From: JANNNF01 sp963772935
Lineage (GTDB): Bacteria; Pseudomonadota; Alphaproteobacteria; Rhodobacterales; Rhodobacteraceae
Direction of reading: 5' to 3'
Assembly: GCA_963772935.1 (NCBI GenBank)
Contig: CAVYZK010000009.1
Coordinates: forward strand, 992,001-1,056,000
Length of the DNA: 64,000 nucleotides
The position numbers were made by a program, and so were the translations under genes. Below the pieces are notes generated by a model, which was not told where the DNA came from, did no database searches, and saw nothing but the letters and a program-made list of their open reading frames with translations. This document shows positions 34,314 through 42,374 of this stretch, piece after piece. Every line of letters begins with the position of its first letter. Positions within the stretch are counted from its first letter, which is position 1.

Positions 34314-35422
34314 GCCGGAATACGCGCCTCGGTCTTGGGGTCAAACGCCACCGCTTTGTCCATGTTGATCGCGAACTCGAACATCTCACCCGGGGCCACC
34401 ATGGCATCTGCCCGCATCCGGGCCACCACATCGCGGCCCGACAGCACCATGGTCACAAAGGTATCTGCCCCGGCAGGTTCGGTCACACCCACCCGGTTGG
34501 CGAAGGGCTGAATATTGCCAGACTTGCGGTCCGCCCCTTCGGGGTCGGTGATCGCCTCGGGGCGGATGCCAAGCGCAATCTCGCGCCCGGCCCAGTCGGC
34601 CATATTGGCCTGACTGAAGCGCAGATGCCGCACCGCGCCATCGGCATCGGCAATCTCGGCATGCGGCACCCCGTTCTGCATCACCACCGTGGCAGGCAGA
34701 ATGTTCATCGCGGGGCTGCCCATGAAGGTCGCCACAAACAGGTTTGCGGGCGTGTCATAAATCTCTTTCGGCGTGCCAAGCTGCTGCACATAGCCCTTGT
34801 TCATCACCGCGATACGGGTGGACAGGGTCATGGCCTCGATCTGGTCATGCGTCACGTAAACGATGGTGGTTTTCAGCTTTTGATGCAGCTTCTTGATTTC
34901 AGTGCGCATATCGACACGCAGCTTGGCATCCAGGTTCGACAGCGGTTCGTCGAACAGAAACACATCGGGGTCGCGCACCAGCGCCCGCCCCATCGCCACC
35001 CGCTGCCGCTGCCCGCCTGACAACTGCCCCGGTTTGCGCGCCAGCAACGGTTCAATCTGCAAAAGCTTTGCCACATGCGCCAGTGCCACATCGCGCTCTG
35101 CCTTGGGCACACCGTGCATTTCCAGCCCGAAGGTCATGTTCTGGCCAACGGTCATATTGGGGTAAAGCGCATAAGACTGAAACACCATCGCGATATTGCG
35201 CTTGGACGGATGGACCGCATTGATCACCCGCCCCTTGATCGAGATATCGCCCGAAGAAATCGCCTCCAGCCCGGCAATCATGTTCAACAGGGTGGACTTG
35301 CCGCAGCCGGACGGGCCGACGAGCACCAGAAACTCGCCCTCCTCGACCGCAATATCGACCTCATGCAGCACCTTCACCTGCCCATAAGACTTGGTGACGT
35401 GCGAGATATCAAGAAAGCCCAT
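34310..35422 (-). CDS. Sugar ABC transporter ATP-binding protein (UgpC/MalK type)
   Basis: The 370-residue ATPase has Walker A GPSGCGKST (36-44), MVFQSYALYPNMTV, signature QLSGGQRQRVAMGRAL, Walker B DVFLFDEPLSNLD and VYVTHDQIEAMTL. The C-terminal regulatory OB-type domain includes LGIRPEAITDPEG. It is the third transporter component after the two permeases, separated from them by the second binding-protein gene and a hairpin. It should energise both binding-protein/permease combinations of this cluster. Confidence 0.95.
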   Translation of the reverse strand: MGFLDISHVTKSYGQVKVLHEVDIAVEEGEFLVLVGPSGCGKSTLLNMIAGLEAISSGDISIKGRVINAVHPSKRNIAMVFQSYALYPNMTVGQNMTFGLEMHGVPKAERDVALAHVAKLLQIEPLLARKPGQLSGGQRQRVAMGRALVRDPDVFLFDEPLSNLDAKLRVDMRTEIKKLHQKLKTTIVYVTHDQIEAMTLSTRIAVMNKGYVQQLGTPKEIYDTPANLFVATFMGSPAMNILPATVVMQNGVPHAEIADADGAVRHLRFSQANMADWAGREIALGIRPEAITDPEGADRKSGNIQPFANRVGVTEPAGADTFVTMVLSGRDVVARMRADAMVAPGEMFEFAINMDKAVAFDPKTEARIPA

Positions 35423-35482
35423 GGCAACTGCTCCGATCAGGGTCTGTGGTCTTCTGTGGTCTTGTGGGGTCTGCTGTAAGGT

Positions 35483-35513
35483 GCCCCGCCCCGCGAAGGA
35501 TGCGGGATGGGGC
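35483..35513 (-). promoter_or_regulatory. Intercistronic hairpin after second binding-protein gene
   Basis: Twelve-base arms (35483-35494, 35502-35513) with one mismatch and one wobble, and a seven-base loop, located 7 bp beyond the stop at 35521. GC-rich, no T-tract. Probably protects the binding-protein message or reduces read-through into the ATPase gene. Confidence 0.5.
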
Positions 35514-35520
35514 GGACGGT

Positions 35521-36774
35521 CTATCTGGCCGCCATGATCGCGTCGGCCAATGCTGTCGCACCGTCCTGCGCCGTCATGTCAGAATTGAAGAAGCCGGTGA
35601 TCGCATCCGTTGCCGCCCCGACCACCGTGGCATTGGCGGCGTGGGTGCCTGCAAAGCTCGGCACCGCCGTTCCTGCCGCATCATTGGCCGCCAAAGCAGC
35701 CGAGGTGGCCTGCGCGCAGGCATCCATCGTCGTCAGGTCAACGTCGTTGCGCGCCGGGATCGCGCCCTTGGCCTGATTGAACGCAACCTGCACATCCTTA
35801 TCCATGATGGCGCTTGCCAGAACCTCTTGGCCCTTGATCAGATCAGGCTCGGTCTGGGTGAACAGCGACAGCGAATTCACCAGATAGACAAAACTGTCAC
35901 CCGCAGCCTTTGGCACCGGAATGCACGCATAATCCGTACCCGGCACCTTGCCCGCATTGGTAAACTCTCCCTTGGCCCAGTCGCCCATGATCTGCATCGC
36001 AGCCTCACCGTTGATCACCATGGCCGAGGCAAGGTTCCAGTCCCGGCCGGGGGCGTTGGGGTCGATCATGGCGCGAAGGGCCGCCAATTCGGTAAACACT
36101 GCAACCATCCCGGGGCCGCGCAGGGTTGCATCGTCAAGATCAACCAGGGCCTTGCGGTAAAACGCAGCCCCGCCCACACCGGCGGCAACGGCCTCAAACA
36201 TATAGACTTCCTGCCAGGATTGCCCGCCATGGGCCAGCGGGATGATACCCGCCGCCACGAACTTCGGGGCAAGCGCGTTCAACTCTTGCCATGTCGTCGG
36301 ATAGGGCGCGCCGATCTTGTCAAACGCGGCCTTGCTGGCCCAGATCATGTCGGTGCGGTGGACGTTGGTCGGCACCGAGACATAATGCCCGCCGATCTTG
36401 GTGAAATCCTTCACCGCTTGCGGCAATGCGGCGTCCCAGCCTTCGGCGGCGGCCAAGGCATCGACATTGCCCAGCAGTCCCTCATTGGCCCAGTCAAGGA
36501 TGTTCTGCCCCAGCATCAGCATGGCCGCAGGCGGGTTGCCCGAGGCGATCCGCGTCTGAAGGGCGGTCTTGGCTGCATCGCCGCCGCCGCCCGCAATCGG
36601 CGCATCCTGCCAAGCAACGCCGCCCGCCACCACCTTGTCGCGCACGGCGGCAAGTGCTGTCGCCTCTCCACCGCTGGTCCAGAAATGCATGACCTCGACC
36701 GACGGCCCGGCCAGTGCCGGGGCAGAGATTGCGCCAAAGATGAAGGCGCTGATGATGATAGACATTTGTCTCAT
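35521..36774 (-). CDS. Extracellular sugar-binding protein, second paralogue of the cluster
   Basis: The 417-residue family-1 binding protein has a Sec signal (MRQMSIIISAFIFGAIS, cleavage likely after ALA near residue 22). Motifs shared with the other paralogue include HFWTSGGEATAL, GRDWNLASAMVINGEA and MGDWAKGEF; both mature proteins have the same length. ATG 36774 has AGAGGAAAG upstream. It follows a strong hairpin after the permease gene, so it may be expressed partly on its own. Two binding proteins for one permease pair suggest two related substrates or different affinities. Confidence 0.93.
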   Translation of the reverse strand: MRQMSIIISAFIFGAISAPALAGPSVEVMHFWTSGGEATALAAVRDKVVAGGVAWQDAPIAGGGGDAAKTALQTRIASGNPPAAMLMLGQNILDWANEGLLGNVDALAAAEGWDAALPQAVKDFTKIGGHYVSVPTNVHRTDMIWASKAAFDKIGAPYPTTWQELNALAPKFVAAGIIPLAHGGQSWQEVYMFEAVAAGVGGAAFYRKALVDLDDATLRGPGMVAVFTELAALRAMIDPNAPGRDWNLASAMVINGEAAMQIMGDWAKGEFTNAGKVPGTDYACIPVPKAAGDSFVYLVNSLSLFTQTEPDLIKGQEVLASAIMDKDVQVAFNQAKGAIPARNDVDLTTMDACAQATSAALAANDAAGTAVPSFAGTHAANATVVGAATDAITGFFNSDMTAQDGATALADAIMAAR

Positions 36775-36837
36775 TTTAAGGCTTTCCTCTGTGTTGTTCG
36801 CCCGTGTCACTGCAATGGGGCCTTGGGTGGACAGAAA

Positions 36838-36869
36838 GACCGCCGGAGGGCTGCAACCTTCCGGCGGTC
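36838..36869 (-). terminator. Rho-independent-type terminator between permease and second binding protein
   Basis: A perfect 10-bp GC-rich stem (36838-36847 with 36860-36869) is followed on the minus strand by TTTCTGT. It lies 4 bp after the MalG-type stop. It should at least partly separate the upstream genes from those starting at 36774, making the downstream half a second transcription unit or a differently dosed part of the operon. Confidence 0.65.
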
Positions 36870-36872
36870 GGC

Positions 36873-37752
36873 TTAGCCCTTGACGCTGCCCGCCATCAGT
36901 CCGCGCACGAAATAGCGGCCTGCGACGATGTAGACGAACAAGGTGGGAAGGGCGGCAAGGATCGCGCCCGCGAAATGGACGTTGTATTCCTTGACCCCGG
37001 TCGAGGACTGCACGAGGTTGTTCAGCGCCACCGTCATCGGCTGGCTGGTGCCGCCAAAGGACACCCCGAACAGAAAGTCATTCCAGATATTGGTGAACTG
37101 CCAGATCACCGACACCACCGTGATCGGGCCGGACACCGGCAGCATGATGCGCCAGAAGATCCGGAAGAACCCTGCCCCGTCGATCATCGCGGCGCGCACC
37201 AGCTCGGTCGGGAAGGCGGCATAGTAGTTGCGGTAGTACAGCGTGGTAAACCCGATGCCATACACCACATGCACCAGCACCAGCCCGGGCACCGACCCCG
37301 CCAGCCCCAGCTTTCCCAACACCACGGCCATCGGGATCAGCACAATCTGAAACGGGATGAAGCACGAAAACAGCATCAGCCCGAAAATGATCGTATCGCC
37401 CCGGAACCGCCATTTGGTCAGCACATAGCCGTTCAACGCCCCCACCACGGTAGAGATGGCAACGGCAGGCACCACCATCAGGATCGAGTTCAGGAAATAC
37501 GGCCGCAATCCTGTCGGCTCGATGCCGATCTGGGCTGTGGACCAGGCCGACCACCAGGCCTCCAGTGTCCAGACCTTTGGCAGCGCCAGCATGTTGCCGC
37601 CGGTGATTTCCGCCAAGCGGTTTGACCGAGTTCACTGCCATCACATACAGCGGCAGCAGATAGAACAGCGCGAACAACAGCAGCACCAGATAGATGAAGG
37701 TGCGCGTGATCCGGCCCGTGCTGACAGCGGTGTCCTGGGCGACTGCCGACAT
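36873..37752 (-). pseudogene. Sugar ABC transporter permease (MalG type), split by one extra base
   Basis: The N-terminal frame (MSAVAQDTAV, first membrane segment FIYLVLLLFALFYLLPLYVM, NSVKPL) changes into the main frame at AEITGGNMLALP. The crossing is at CC 37613-37614: dropping one base yields an unbroken 292-residue CUT1 permease with six membrane segments and the EAA-type loop VRAAMIDGAGFFRIFWRIML. ATG 37752 overlaps the previous permease stop (TGATG). The C-terminal SVKG is normal. Because the whole protein is otherwise preserved, I think the shift is a sequence error rather than decay. Confidence 0.88.
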
Positions 37753-38657
37753 CACTTCTTCTCCTTCAGTTCGGAATACAGATAGGGGATCATGATCGCC
37801 GCAATGGTCATCAGCATGGTCACGGCACTGGCCGCCCCGATGCCCATCTGGTTGCGGGTGAAGGTGTAGGAATACATGAAGGTCGCAGGCAGTTCGGTCG
37901 CCCGCCCCGGCCCGCCGCCGGTCAGGGCGATCACAAGGTCATAAGACTTGATGGCAAGATGGCTGAGGATCACGAACGCCGACAGGAACGCGGGCCGCAA
38001 CAGCGGAATGACGATCCGGCGGTACAACTGAAACGTCGTGGCCCCGTCGATCTGCGCGGCCTTCAGAATCTCATTGTCGATGCCCCGCAGACCGGCCAGA
38101 AACATCGCCATCACAAAACCGGATGTCTGCCAAACCGCCGCCAGCACGATGCAGTAGATCGCCAGATCGCCATCCTTGATCCAGGTGAAGGAAAAGCTGG
38201 TCCACCCCCACAGGTGCATGGTTTTCTCCAGCCCGATACCGGGGTCAAGAAACCACTTCCACGCGGTGCCCGTCACGATGAAGGACAGCGCCATCGGGTA
38301 AAGGTAAATCGGCCGCAGCAGGCCTTCGCCCCGGATCTTCTGATCCAGAAAAATCGCCAGCATCAGCCCGACAAAGGTGCAGATCACGATATAAAGCACC
38401 GAAAACACGGCGATATTGCCAATCGCCGTGTGCCAGTGATCCAGCGCCCACAGCTTGTGGTAGTTTGCAAAGCCGACAAAATCGGACCGTGGCAGCATTT
38501 TCGATCCGGTGAAGGACAGCACCACCGTAAAGATCATGAAGCCATAGACGAACAGCAGCGTCACGGTCAGGGACGGGGCCAGCACCAGCTTGGGCAGCCA
38601 GTCTTGCAGACGGGTCCGGAAATCCGGCGTGGCGGGGGCTTGGGCGAGCTGCGACAT
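37752..38657 (-). CDS. Sugar ABC transporter permease (MalF type)
   Basis: A 301-residue CUT1 permease with six membrane segments (the first at about 22-45 after LVLAPSLTVTLLF), the ATPase-contact loop LKAAQIDGATTFQLYRRIVI and LTGGGPGRATELPATFMY near the end. It lies 117 bp after the first binding-protein gene and a hairpin. It pairs with the following MalG-type protein, and the two are translationally coupled. Confidence 0.94.
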   Translation of the reverse strand: MSQLAQAPATPDFRTRLQDWLPKLVLAPSLTVTLLFVYGFMIFTVVLSFTGSKMLPRSDFVGFANYHKLWALDHWHTAIGNIAVFSVLYIVICTFVGLMLAIFLDQKIRGEGLLRPIYLYPMALSFIVTGTAWKWFLDPGIGLEKTMHLWGWTSFSFTWIKDGDLAIYCIVLAAVWQTSGFVMAMFLAGLRGIDNEILKAAQIDGATTFQLYRRIVIPLLRPAFLSAFVILSHLAIKSYDLVIALTGGGPGRATELPATFMYSYTFTRNQMGIGAASAVTMLMTIAAIMIPYLYSELKEKK

Positions 38658-38735
38658 GGCCGCGCGACTCCTTTTATCGGTGCCGCTGAAACCGGCGCCC
38701 GGATGATGGTGAATGGCAAAGATGCGGCACCGGGT

Positions 38736-38761
38736 GGGGCAGGCAAAAGGATGCCTGCCCC
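38736..38761 (-). promoter_or_regulatory. Intercistronic hairpin after first binding-protein gene
   Basis: Perfect 10-bp stem (38736-38745 with 38752-38761) and six-base loop, 13 bp beyond the binding-protein stop. No T-tract follows. It is in the same position as the hairpins after the other two binding-protein genes and would explain excess binding protein over permease. Confidence 0.55.
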
Positions 38762-38774
38762 GGTTGCGGCAGGG

Positions 38775-40028
38775 TTACTGTGCGGCGGCCACGGCGTCGG
38801 CCAGTGCGGTCGCAGCCTCGGCCCCGGTGGCATAGGTGCCGTTCACGGCCCCCGTCACCACGTCATAAAGCGCGTTCTTGACCGATGCCGGTGCGGCATG
38901 GCCATGCGCCATTGACCCGAACAAGGTGCCTGCCGCGTCAGCCTCGGCCAGATCCTTGATGGATTTCTTGCCGCAATCGTCAAACGCGGTATCCGGCACA
39001 TCGGTGCGGGCGGGGGCAGAACCTTTGACCACGTTGAATGCCGACTGGAAGGTCGGGCTTTCAATTGCCTTGGCCATTTCGGCCTGTGCCACCTTGGCAT
39101 CGTCGCCCGTCACGCCAAACATGGCGAACTGGTCCGAATTGAAGGTGACAGCCCCTTGGGTGCCCGGAAACCGGATGCAGACGAAATCGGTGCCGGGCAC
39201 TTTGCCTGCCTTCACGAACTCGCCCTTGGCCCAGTCGCCCATCATCTGCATGCCGGCCTCGCCGTTGATGACCATGGCCGAGGCCAGGTTCCAGTCGCGA
39301 CCCGAGAAGTTGGCATCAAAATAGCTGCGCAGCTTGATCAGGCGATCAAAGGCTTCAGCCATCTTTTCGCCGCCCAAGGCAGCCGGATCCAGATCAATGA
39401 AGGCCTGCTTGTAGAAATCGGTGCCCAAGGACAGCACCACCGCATCAAACACCGTCGCATCCTGCCACGGCTGGCCACCATGCGCGACCGGGGTGATCCC
39501 GTTGGCCTTCATCGCGTCCAGCATCACAATCAGGTCGTCCCAGGTCTCGGGTGCCTTGCCCCCAGCCGCATCCATTGCGGCCTTGCTGATCCACAGCCAG
39601 TTGGTTGAATGCACGTTCACCGGGGCGGCAATCCAGTGACCGTCGTATTTTGAAAACTTCTGCAGCGCCGCCGGGATGACCGCATCCCAGCCTTCTGCGG
39701 CGGCCAGGTCGTCAAGGTTGCCAAGCGCGCCTTCTGACGCCCAGTCCTGAATATCAAACCCTAGCATCTGCACGGCGGTCGGCGGGTTGCCTGCGGTCAC
39801 GCGGGCGCGCAGCGCGGTCATCGCGGCCTCGCCGCCGCCACCTGCCACCGGCATGTCCACCCAGCCAATGCTTTTGGCGGCAAGATCGTCTTTCAGTACG
39901 TTCAGCGCGGCAGCCTCGCCGCCACTTGTCCACCAGTGCAGCACCTCAACCTCGGCGGCGCGCGCCATGCTGGTCGATGTCGCAAGCACGACGGCCAGCG
40001 TCATGGTCTTTCCGAAATATCCACGCAT
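38775..40028 (-). CDS. Extracellular sugar-binding protein, first paralogue of the cluster
   Basis: A 417-residue family-1 solute-binding protein with a Sec signal (MRGYFGKTMTLAVVLATSTS, cleavage likely after ARA at about 24), LHWWTSGGEAAAL, GRDWNLASAMVINGEA and MGDWAKGEFVKAG. ATG 40028 has GGGAGGA seven bases upstream, the strongest site in the cluster, consistent with high expression. It is a paralogue of the 35521-36774 gene product. It captures the substrate in the periplasm for the permease pair that follows. Confidence 0.94.
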   Translation of the reverse strand: MRGYFGKTMTLAVVLATSTSMARAAEVEVLHWWTSGGEAAALNVLKDDLAAKSIGWVDMPVAGGGGEAAMTALRARVTAGNPPTAVQMLGFDIQDWASEGALGNLDDLAAAEGWDAVIPAALQKFSKYDGHWIAAPVNVHSTNWLWISKAAMDAAGGKAPETWDDLIVMLDAMKANGITPVAHGGQPWQDATVFDAVVLSLGTDFYKQAFIDLDPAALGGEKMAEAFDRLIKLRSYFDANFSGRDWNLASAMVINGEAGMQMMGDWAKGEFVKAGKVPGTDFVCIRFPGTQGAVTFNSDQFAMFGVTGDDAKVAQAEMAKAIESPTFQSAFNVVKGSAPARTDVPDTAFDDCGKKSIKDLAEADAAGTLFGSMAHGHAAPASVKNALYDVVTGAVNGTYATGAEAATALADAVAAAQ

Positions 40029-40077
40029 TTGGTTTCCTCCCTTATTGCGTTTGTTCTGCTGCCACTGGCCGGTCAGG

Positions 40078-41610
40078 TCAGCGGGTCTTGACCCAAGGTG
40101 CGCGCGTGCGGCCAACCCGCATCGCCACGGTTTTCACCTCCAGGAATTCCTCCAGTCCGTAGGGGCCGATTTCGCGGCCCGATCCGCTTTGCTTCATGCC
40201 GCCGAATGTCATTTCGGGGAATCCATCCATCCAGGTGTTGGTCCAGATGGTGCCCGCCTGCACCCGGCGCGCGAAATCCAGACAGGTGTGGATGTTCTCG
40301 CTCCACACCCCCGCCGACAGCCCGTATGTGGCGTCATTGGCAAGGGCGATGGCCTCATCGGCGGTGCGGAAGGTCAGCACAGACAGCACCGGGCCGAACA
40401 CTTCGTCACGCGCAATCGCCATGTCGGGGGTCACGCCCGATACCACGGTCGGCTGGTAAAACGGCCCCGGCAGACCCGGCACCGCCAGTGGCCCGCCGCC
40501 AAGCCGCAGGGTCGCCCCCGCCCGCACGGCGTCTTGCACATAGGCGTCAATCTTGCCCTGATGCGCGGTTGAAATGATCGCCCCCACCTGCGTATCGGGG
40601 TGCAGCGGATCGCCAAAGGCCACCTGCCGCGACAGCGCCACAACGCGCGTCAGCAGCGCCTCGGCCACATCTTCATGCACGATGATGCGGCTGCCCGAAT
40701 TGCAGCATTCGCCCGCGTTGAAGTAGACGCCAAAGGTCACGGCATCGGCGGCACTGTCCAGATCGGCGTCGGGAAAGATGACCTGCGGGTTCTTGCCCCC
40801 CAGTTCCAGCGCCACCTTCTTCAACGTGCCCGCCGCCTGCGCCGCAATCGCCTTGCCCACAGCGGTGGACCCGGTGAAGGTGATCATGTCCACATCGCTG
40901 TGGCTGACCATCCGCGCCCCCACCGGATCGCCGTAGCCCAGCACGATGTTGACGACCCCGGCAGGCAACCCCGCCTGCACCAGCAACTCTCCCAGCATCC
41001 CCGTGGTCGAGGGCGTCATTTCCGACGGTTTCACCACACAAGTACACCCCGCCGCCAAGGCAAACGGCAGCTTTTGCGACAAGATCCAGAACGGGAAATT
41101 CCAGGGCGTGATGATGGACACCACCCCGACCGGCTCCTTCAACACCACCCCCAGCATATCGGGGCCAAGGGTGTTGTGACTGTCGCCGTGCAGGGTGCGC
41201 GCCAGCGACGCCGCATAGCGCCACAGATCGGCCGCCCCGGCAATCTCGCCCCGCGCCTGGCTGATGGGCTTGCCCGACTCCAGCGTTTCAATCCGCGCCA
41301 TGCGGTCCACATTCGCCTCGATCAGATCGGCCACCTTCAGCAGCAGGGCCGCACGGGCCTTGCCGCTGGTGCGGCTCCATCCGCCTGCATCAAACGCAGC
41401 CCGCGCGGCGGCGATGGCGGCATCCGCCTCGGCCACGCGCCCAAGCGCCGAGCGGCTGACCAGGCCGCCATGCGACGGCGACAGCCGGTCAAACGTCGCG
41501 CCGTCCGCACTGCCCTGCCACTGCCCGCCGATCAGGTGACGCCCCGCATAGGGCGCATCCGCCAGCACCGCATCCGAGGCAGAAATGATGGTCATATCGG
41601 TCATCGTCAT
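40078..41610 (-). CDS. Aldehyde dehydrogenase
   Basis: The 510-residue NAD(P)-dependent aldehyde dehydrogenase has VVSIITPWNFPFWIL, FTGSTAVGKAIA, the catalytic Glu in ALELGGKNP, the catalytic Cys in FNAGECCNSGSR, and EVFGPVLSVLTF. Family members usually have GQxC where this protein has GECC. ATG 41610 overlaps the hydratase stop (ATGA). It is closest in type to gamma-aminobutyraldehyde/betaine-aldehyde enzymes, but here it probably oxidises an aldehyde from the retro-aldol or sugar oxidation step to its acid. Confidence 0.92.
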   Translation of the reverse strand: MTMTDMTIISASDAVLADAPYAGRHLIGGQWQGSADGATFDRLSPSHGGLVSRSALGRVAEADAAIAAARAAFDAGGWSRTSGKARAALLLKVADLIEANVDRMARIETLESGKPISQARGEIAGAADLWRYAASLARTLHGDSHNTLGPDMLGVVLKEPVGVVSIITPWNFPFWILSQKLPFALAAGCTCVVKPSEMTPSTTGMLGELLVQAGLPAGVVNIVLGYGDPVGARMVSHSDVDMITFTGSTAVGKAIAAQAAGTLKKVALELGGKNPQVIFPDADLDSAADAVTFGVYFNAGECCNSGSRIIVHEDVAEALLTRVVALSRQVAFGDPLHPDTQVGAIISTAHQGKIDAYVQDAVRAGATLRLGGGPLAVPGLPGPFYQPTVVSGVTPDMAIARDEVFGPVLSVLTFRTADEAIALANDATYGLSAGVWSENIHTCLDFARRVQAGTIWTNTWMDGFPEMTFGGMKQSGSGREIGPYGLEEFLEVKTVAMRVGRTRAPWVKTR

Positions 41611-42374
41611 ATCCCGGAAAACTCAGGTTTGCGTTTGGCGCGAAAGGCCGCGACCCCTTCCGCCTTGTCAGCACTGGCCGCGATCATGCCGCTGCCCAAC
41701 AGGTCGATCATCGCGGCGCGGTCTTCGCCGACGCCTGCATGGATCATCGCCTTGGCCACCTCGACCGCCCGGGGGGACTGGTGCAGACAGGCGTCCGCCA
41801 CAGCCATCGCGGCGGCGCGGGCATCCTCGGCAACCGCCGCGACAAACCCCAGCGCCAGGGCCCGGTCGGCACCGATCCGGCGGCCAAACAGCGCCATTTC
41901 CTTGATCACAGCTTCCGGCAGCAGCCGCGCCAGCCGTTGCGTGCCCGACCACCCCGGCACGATGCCAACCCCGGCCTCGGGCAGCGCCAGCGTGGCTTTG
42001 GGGGCCATCACCCGGATATCGCAGGCCGCAGCCAGTTCCAGCCCGCCGCCGAACGCAGGCCCCGACAGCGCGGCAATCGTGGGTTTGCACAGCCGCGCCA
42101 GCCGGTCAAAGATGCGGTGGCCATCGCGCACCCAATGCCGGGCAAAGTCTGCCGGGGTCAGATCACCCCAGGCGTTGATATCGGCCCCGGTGCAGAACGC
42201 CCGATCCCCCTCGGCGGTGATCACCACACAGCGGATATCGGGGCTGCGGTCGATGACCGCGCAATGCTGGTCCAATTGCGCCAGCATCGCCACGGTGAAC
42301 GCATTCAGCTTGGCCGGATTGTCCAACCGCAATTCGGCCACCGGACCGCGCAGATGCAAATGAACGGCGCTCAT
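41607..42374 (-). CDS. Enoyl-CoA hydratase/isomerase family protein
   Basis: The 255-residue crotonase-fold protein shows the oxyanion regions FCTGADINAWGD and LSGPAFGGGLELAAACDIR and the catalytic region LPEAGVGIVPGWSGTQRLAR. In typical hydratases the last has xGxxPGxGGTQ with Glu positions before it; here one Gly is Trp-Ser, so catalysis may differ. It is coupled by ATGA to both neighbours. With the CoA-transferase it makes a small CoA-thioester branch in what is otherwise a sugar-type cluster. Confidence 0.9.
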   Translation of the reverse strand: MSAVHLHLRGPVAELRLDNPAKLNAFTVAMLAQLDQHCAVIDRSPDIRCVVITAEGDRAFCTGADINAWGDLTPADFARHWVRDGHRIFDRLARLCKPTIAALSGPAFGGGLELAAACDIRVMAPKATLALPEAGVGIVPGWSGTQRLARLLPEAVIKEMALFGRRIGADRALALGFVAAVAEDARAAAMAVADACLHQSPRAVEVAKAMIHAGVGEDRAAMIDLLGSGMIAASADKAEGVAAFRAKRKPEFSGI

